Below are positions 5,570 to 8,204 of a stretch of DNA of 8,204 nucleotides, piece after piece. The number at the start of each line of letters is the position of its first letter. The stretch's first letter is position 1. The DNA is from a bacterium (lineage in GTDB: Bacteria > Krumholzibacteriota > Krumholzibacteria > LZORAL124-64-63). Both the position numbers and the translations under genes were made by a program. The DNA is taken from positions 1 through 8,204 of the forward strand of contig JAUUZX010000045.1 in assembly GCA_030592025.1 (NCBI GenBank), given 5' to 3'. The notes beneath the pieces are model-generated. The model searched no databases, was not told where the DNA came from, and saw only the letters and a program-made list of their open reading frames with translations.

Positions 5570-7114
5570 ATGAGGGACATCCGAGCAATTATGACTGTTG
5601 TGTTCGTGTTGGTAGTCGCCGGAGCGGCCAGTCTTGCGCTGGCCCAGGACAAACCCAACATCCTGGTGATCTGGGGCGACGATATTGGCCAGTCCAATAT
5701 TTCCCAATACACCCACGGGGTGATGGGCTACGAGACACCCAGCATCGACCGCATCGCCCAGGAGGGCATGACCTTCACCGACTACTACGGCGAGCAGAGC
5801 TGCACGGCAGGTCGCTCGTCATTCATCACGGGCCAGAGCGTGTTCCGCACGGGCCTGTCCAAGGTCGGGCTTCCGGGCGCCAAGGAGGGGATGCACGAAA
5901 AGGATCCCACCATCGCCGGCCTGCTCAAGAACCAGGGCTACGCCACCGGCCAGTTCGGCAAGAACCATCTGGGTGACCGAGATGCGCACCTGCCTTCCAA
6001 CCACGGCTTCGACGAATTCTTCGGCAACCTCTACCACTTGAACGCCGAAGAGGAACCGGAGAACGAGGACTATCCGACAAACCCGGAGTTCCACAAGAAG
6101 TTCGGTCCGCGGGGCGTGATCCACAGCTACGCAGACGGCAGGATCGAGGATACCGGCCCACTGACCAAGAAACGCATGGAGACCGTTGACGACGAGACTT
6201 CCGAGGCCGCCCTCGAGTTCATCAGGCAACAGCACGAGGCCGGCACGCCGTGGTTCGTGTGGTGGAGTGGCACCCGCATGCACTTCCGCACCCACGTGAA
6301 GGAAGAGTTGCGCGGTATTTCCGGCCAGGACGAGTACTCCGACGGCATGGTCGAGCACGACATGCACATCGGCAACTTCCTCGCATTGCTGGACGAGCTG
6401 GGCATCGCCGACAACACCATCGTCTTCTACTCCACCGACAACGGGCCGCACATGAACACCTGGCCCGACGCGGCCATGACGCCGTTCCGCGGCGAGAAGA
6501 ACACCAACTGGGAAGGCGGCTGGCGCGTGCCCTCCATGATCCGCTGGCCCGGGCACATCGAGGCCGGCGCCTGGTCCAACGAGATCATGCATCACATGGA
6601 CTGGCTGCCCACTTTCCTGGCTGCAGCGGGTGATGCGGACGTCAAGGAGAAGCTCCTAAAGGGCCACAAGGCGATCGACCGCAAGTACCGGGTCCATCTC
6701 GACGGCTACAACTTCCTGCCCTACCTGACCGGGCAGGCCGAGCACGGCCCCCGGGACGAAGTATTCTACTTCTCCGACGACGGCGATCTGACGGCTCTGC
6801 GCTACCGGGATTGGAAGATCATCTTCCTGGAGCAGCGCGTCGAGGCGACCTTGCAGGCCTGGGCAGAACCGTTTGTCCCCCTGCGGGTGCCGTTGATTTT
6901 CAATCTGCGGCGTGACCCCTACGAGCGGGCCCAGTTGACGTCCAACACCTACTACGATTGGCTGCTCGACCGTGCCTACCTGCTCGTACCCGCGCAGGCC
7001 TATGTTGGGAGCTTCCTGTCGACCTTCAAGGAGTATCCGCCCCGCCAGAAGGCGGCGAGCTTCAGCCTTGATAATGTGATGGAGACGCTGGCGGAGTCGG
7101 GCGGCAGTCACTGA
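5570..7114 (+). CDS. periplasmic arylsulfatase (formylglycine-dependent, S1 family)
   Basis: This is a complete 514-residue sulfatase that hydrolyses sulfate esters. It has a Sec signal peptide (MRDIRAIM..., hydrophobic 7-24, cleavage after about A25). Metal ligands D37/D38 lie in KPNILVIWGDDIG, and the nucleophile C78 lies in SCTAGRSSFITGQ (77-89), which a formylglycine-generating enzyme must oxidise; R82 completes the C-x-A-x-R form of the signature. FGKNHLGD supplies K131 and H133, STDNGPH supplies D290/N291, and FRGEKN supplies K310. The C-terminal region with DGYNFLPYLTGQ, FSDDGDLTALRY, NLRRDPYERA and LVPAQAYVG is typical of the arylsulfatase subgroup often found near 'transporter' proteins. 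The start at 5570 is set by GGGAG (5561-5565) four bases upstream and by the signal peptide. All core catalytic residues are present, so it is probably active; the natural substrate is unknown. No sulfatase-maturing enzyme is encoded in the window. Confidence 0.92.
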   Translation: MRDIRAIMTVVFVLVVAGAASLALAQDKPNILVIWGDDIGQSNISQYTHGVMGYETPSIDRIAQEGMTFTDYYGEQSCTAGRSSFITGQSVFRTGLSKVGLPGAKEGMHEKDPTIAGLLKNQGYATGQFGKNHLGDRDAHLPSNHGFDEFFGNLYHLNAEEEPENEDYPTNPEFHKKFGPRGVIHSYADGRIEDTGPLTKKRMETVDDETSEAALEFIRQQHEAGTPWFVWWSGTRMHFRTHVKEELRGISGQDEYSDGMVEHDMHIGNFLALLDELGIADNTIVFYSTDNGPHMNTWPDAAMTPFRGEKNTNWEGGWRVPSMIRWPGHIEAGAWSNEIMHHMDWLPTFLAAAGDADVKEKLLKGHKAIDRKYRVHLDGYNFLPYLTGQAEHGPRDEVFYFSDDGDLTALRYRDWKIIFLEQRVEATLQAWAEPFVPLRVPLIFNLRRDPYERAQLTSNTYYDWLLDRAYLLVPAQAYVGSFLSTFKEYPPRQKAASFSLDNVMETLAESGGSH

Positions 7115-7135
7115 CCGGCGACACGGAGGCCGATC

Positions 7136-7159
7136 ATGAACAGGCCGGGCGTCCGCTGA
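7136..7159 (+). CDS. seven-codon leader-peptide-like ORF (MNRPGVR)
   Basis: ATG (7136) follows GGAGG (7125-7129) with a 6-base spacer and reads M-N-R-P-G-V-R to TGA 7157-7159. The stop falls in the loop of the hairpin at 7144-7172, so a translating ribosome would cover its whole 5' arm. This is the layout of a translational attenuator, but with so short a frame it may be coincidence. Nothing about the peptide suggests a free function. Confidence 0.3.
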   Translation: MNRPGVR

Positions 7160-7182
7160 ACGGGCGTCCGGCTACTTTCTTC
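7144..7182 (+). terminator. intrinsic-terminator-like hairpin / candidate attenuator before the phosphatase gene
   Basis: Twelve bases, GCCGGGCGTCCG (7144-7155), pair fully with CGGGCGTCCGGC (7161-7172), counting two G-U pairs, across a five-base loop CTGAA. A T-rich run TACTTTCTTC (7173-7182) follows. This is a strong stem in the right place to end the sulfatase transcript. The ribosome site of the next gene (7183-7187) begins directly after the T-rich run, so any read-through RNA carries the hairpin just upstream of it. The apparent direct repeat GGGCGTCCG is a by-product of the two arms. Confidence 0.7.
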
Positions 7183-7194
7183 AGGAGCGCTCCC

Positions 7195-8204
7195 ATGAAT
7201 ACATGGAAAACGGACTTATTGTCGAATCGGACCGTCCGACTCTTCCTGGCGGTTCTTGTCTCCGCACTGGCGGCCGCCCCGGTCGGGGCAAGAGAGCAGC
7301 CGAAGCTCGTCCTGCAGATCACCGTCGATGCCTTGCGCGGCGATCTGCCGAGCCGGTTCGCCGACGTGCTGGGCGACGGCGGCTTCCGGTACCTGATGGA
7401 CGAGGGTATCCACTACACCAACGCCCACTACCAACACGCCAACACCGAAACCATCGTGGGCCACGTGTCCCTGGCCACGGGCACCGTACCCGCGGCCCAC
7501 GGCATGGTCGCCAACGTCTGGTTCGACCGCGAACTGGGCCGCCTGGTGTACAACATCGAGGACCCCGACTACCACTTGCTCACCGTCGGCGCCGATGTGG
7601 ATGCTAAAACCGAGATCGACCCAACCCAGAGAGCAGCCAAGGTGGACGGTCGGTCGCCGGATAATATCCTGACCTCCACGTTCAGCGACGAATTGGCCGT
7701 CCATTTTGCCGGGCGATCGAAGATCTTCGGCGTGTCGGTGAAGGACCGCGGCGCGGTGTCGTTGGCAGGACATGCGGGCAAGGCCTTCTGGTTCTCCAAG
7801 GCCAGCGGCGAGTTCGTCACCAGCAACTACTACTACGAACAGTACCCCGACTGGGTGAACGCGTGGAATGCGCGTAAGCCTGCCATGGCCTATGCGGGCG
7901 AGGCCTGGGAGTTGACCCACCCGGCAGCGAAGTATCTGTTCGGCGATGCGGACGACCGCGACTACGAGACCGACTTCCCGGGCTTCGGGCGGGTCTTCCC
8001 CCATCCCTACGGCGATGCGAACGACAAGTACTTCACCACCCGACTGACCCTGAGCCCCGCGGGCGACGAATTGACCCTGGATTTCGCCAAGACCCTGCTG
8101 GTGAACGAACAACTCGGTACGGACGAGGTGCCCGACTATCTCTCCATCAGTTTCTCGTCCACCGACTACGTGGGCCACATTTTCGGCGCCTCCAGTCTGG
8201 AGAC
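7195..8204 (+). CDS. PafA-like alkaline phosphatase family protein, 3' end off the window
   Basis: The first 336 codons of a secreted metallo-phosphatase of the alkaline phosphatase superfamily are present. The start at 7195 is supported by AGGAG (7183-7187) seven bases upstream and gives a signal peptide (hydrophobic 14-31, cleavage near A32). Zinc ligand D45 lies in ITVDALRGD, and the nucleophile T86 in NTETIVGH (83-90), where PafA has the Thr of its TAPGH motif. N107 lies in VANVWFD. K183 and R185 lie in VKDRGAVSLAGH, the Lys/Arg pair that in PafA favours phosphate monoesters over diesters. D324 and H328 lie in STDYVGHIFG (322-331). The remaining expected zinc ligands (D-H and a C-terminal H) lie beyond the edge. 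All visible catalytic residues are intact, so a broad phosphate-monoester phosphatase in the periplasm or on the surface is likely. It lies 80 bases after the arylsulfatase, behind a probable attenuator, so the two hydrolases may be co-transcribed conditionally. Confidence 0.85.
   Translation, partial: MNTWKTDLLSNRTVRLFLAVLVSALAAAPVGAREQPKLVLQITVDALRGDLPSRFADVLGDGGFRYLMDEGIHYTNAHYQHANTETIVGHVSLATGTVPAAHGMVANVWFDRELGRLVYNIEDPDYHLLTVGADVDAKTEIDPTQRAAKVDGRSPDNILTSTFSDELAVHFAGRSKIFGVSVKDRGAVSLAGHAGKAFWFSKASGEFVTSNYYYEQYPDWVNAWNARKPAMAYAGEAWELTHPAAKYLFGDADDRDYETDFPGFGRVFPHPYGDANDKYFTTRLTLSPAGDELTLDFAKTLLVNEQLGTDEVPDYLSISFSSTDYVGHIFGASSLE

Noticed and set aside
5819..6595. Minus-strand open frame opposite the sulfatase
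   Set aside because: It is an antisense shadow of a gene with intact sulfatase motifs on the plus strand.
7216..8178. Long minus-strand open frame opposite the phosphatase
   Set aside because: It is a Val/Gly/His-rich antisense shadow; the plus-strand frame from 7195 carries all the expected phosphatase active-site residues.
1..8204. CRISPR arrays, tRNA or rRNA genes, insertion sequences, phage or defence genes
   Set aside because: Looked for and not seen: no spaced repeats, no cloverleaf-like elements, no transposase or integrase motifs, and no terminal inverted repeats flanking a gene.

Overview
The window is GC-rich DNA (about two thirds G+C by eye), densely coding, from a Gram-negative bacterium. 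The evidence for an outer membrane is a PagL-type lipid A deacylase-like barrel, an outer-membrane channel-like protein, and two secreted metallo-hydrolases with Sec signal peptides. The phylum cannot be read off with confidence. The GC content, the Bacteroidetes-like form of the deacylase motif and the PafA-like phosphatase would fit a high-GC lineage near the FCB group or a Myxococcota-like bacterium, but that is inference.

Left part (1-3173): a glycan-modification locus. A polytopic GT-C-like glycosyltransferase (WsfD-like) runs leftwards from 1013 and off the left edge. Divergently, across a promoter-rich spacer with two perfect TATAAT boxes, run a GtrB-type polyprenyl-phosphate glycosyltransferase, a class I SAM-dependent methyltransferase and a GtrA-family membrane protein. 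Together they resemble the three-component Gtr logic: charge a lipid carrier, flip it, and transfer the sugar outside the membrane, with a methylation step added. The glycosyltransferase has no stop codon at its natural end. The methyltransferase is in the -1 frame relative to it, and the well-placed Shine-Dalgarno/ATG at the junction points into the wrong frame. A one-base indel, or a broken GT-methyltransferase fusion, is the likely explanation.

Middle (3202-4383, minus strand): one gene for a secreted outer-membrane barrel of the acyloxyacyl hydrolase/PagL family. It converges on the GtrA gene and diverges from the next block.

Right part (4567-8204, plus strand): a catabolic or scavenging block. 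It holds an outer-membrane protein of the MetA-pathway 'transporter' family with a good sigma70-like promoter, a periplasmic arylsulfatase with the formylglycine motif CTAGR, and the first 336 codons of a PafA-like alkaline phosphatase. The last gene is preceded by a strong intrinsic-terminator-like hairpin, whose 5' arm is covered by a seven-codon ORF with its own Shine-Dalgarno sequence. This suggests an attenuator between the sulfatase and the phosphatase.

No tRNA, rRNA, CRISPR array, insertion sequence or phage gene was seen. No intergenic gap exceeds 300 bases; the longest is 4384-4566.
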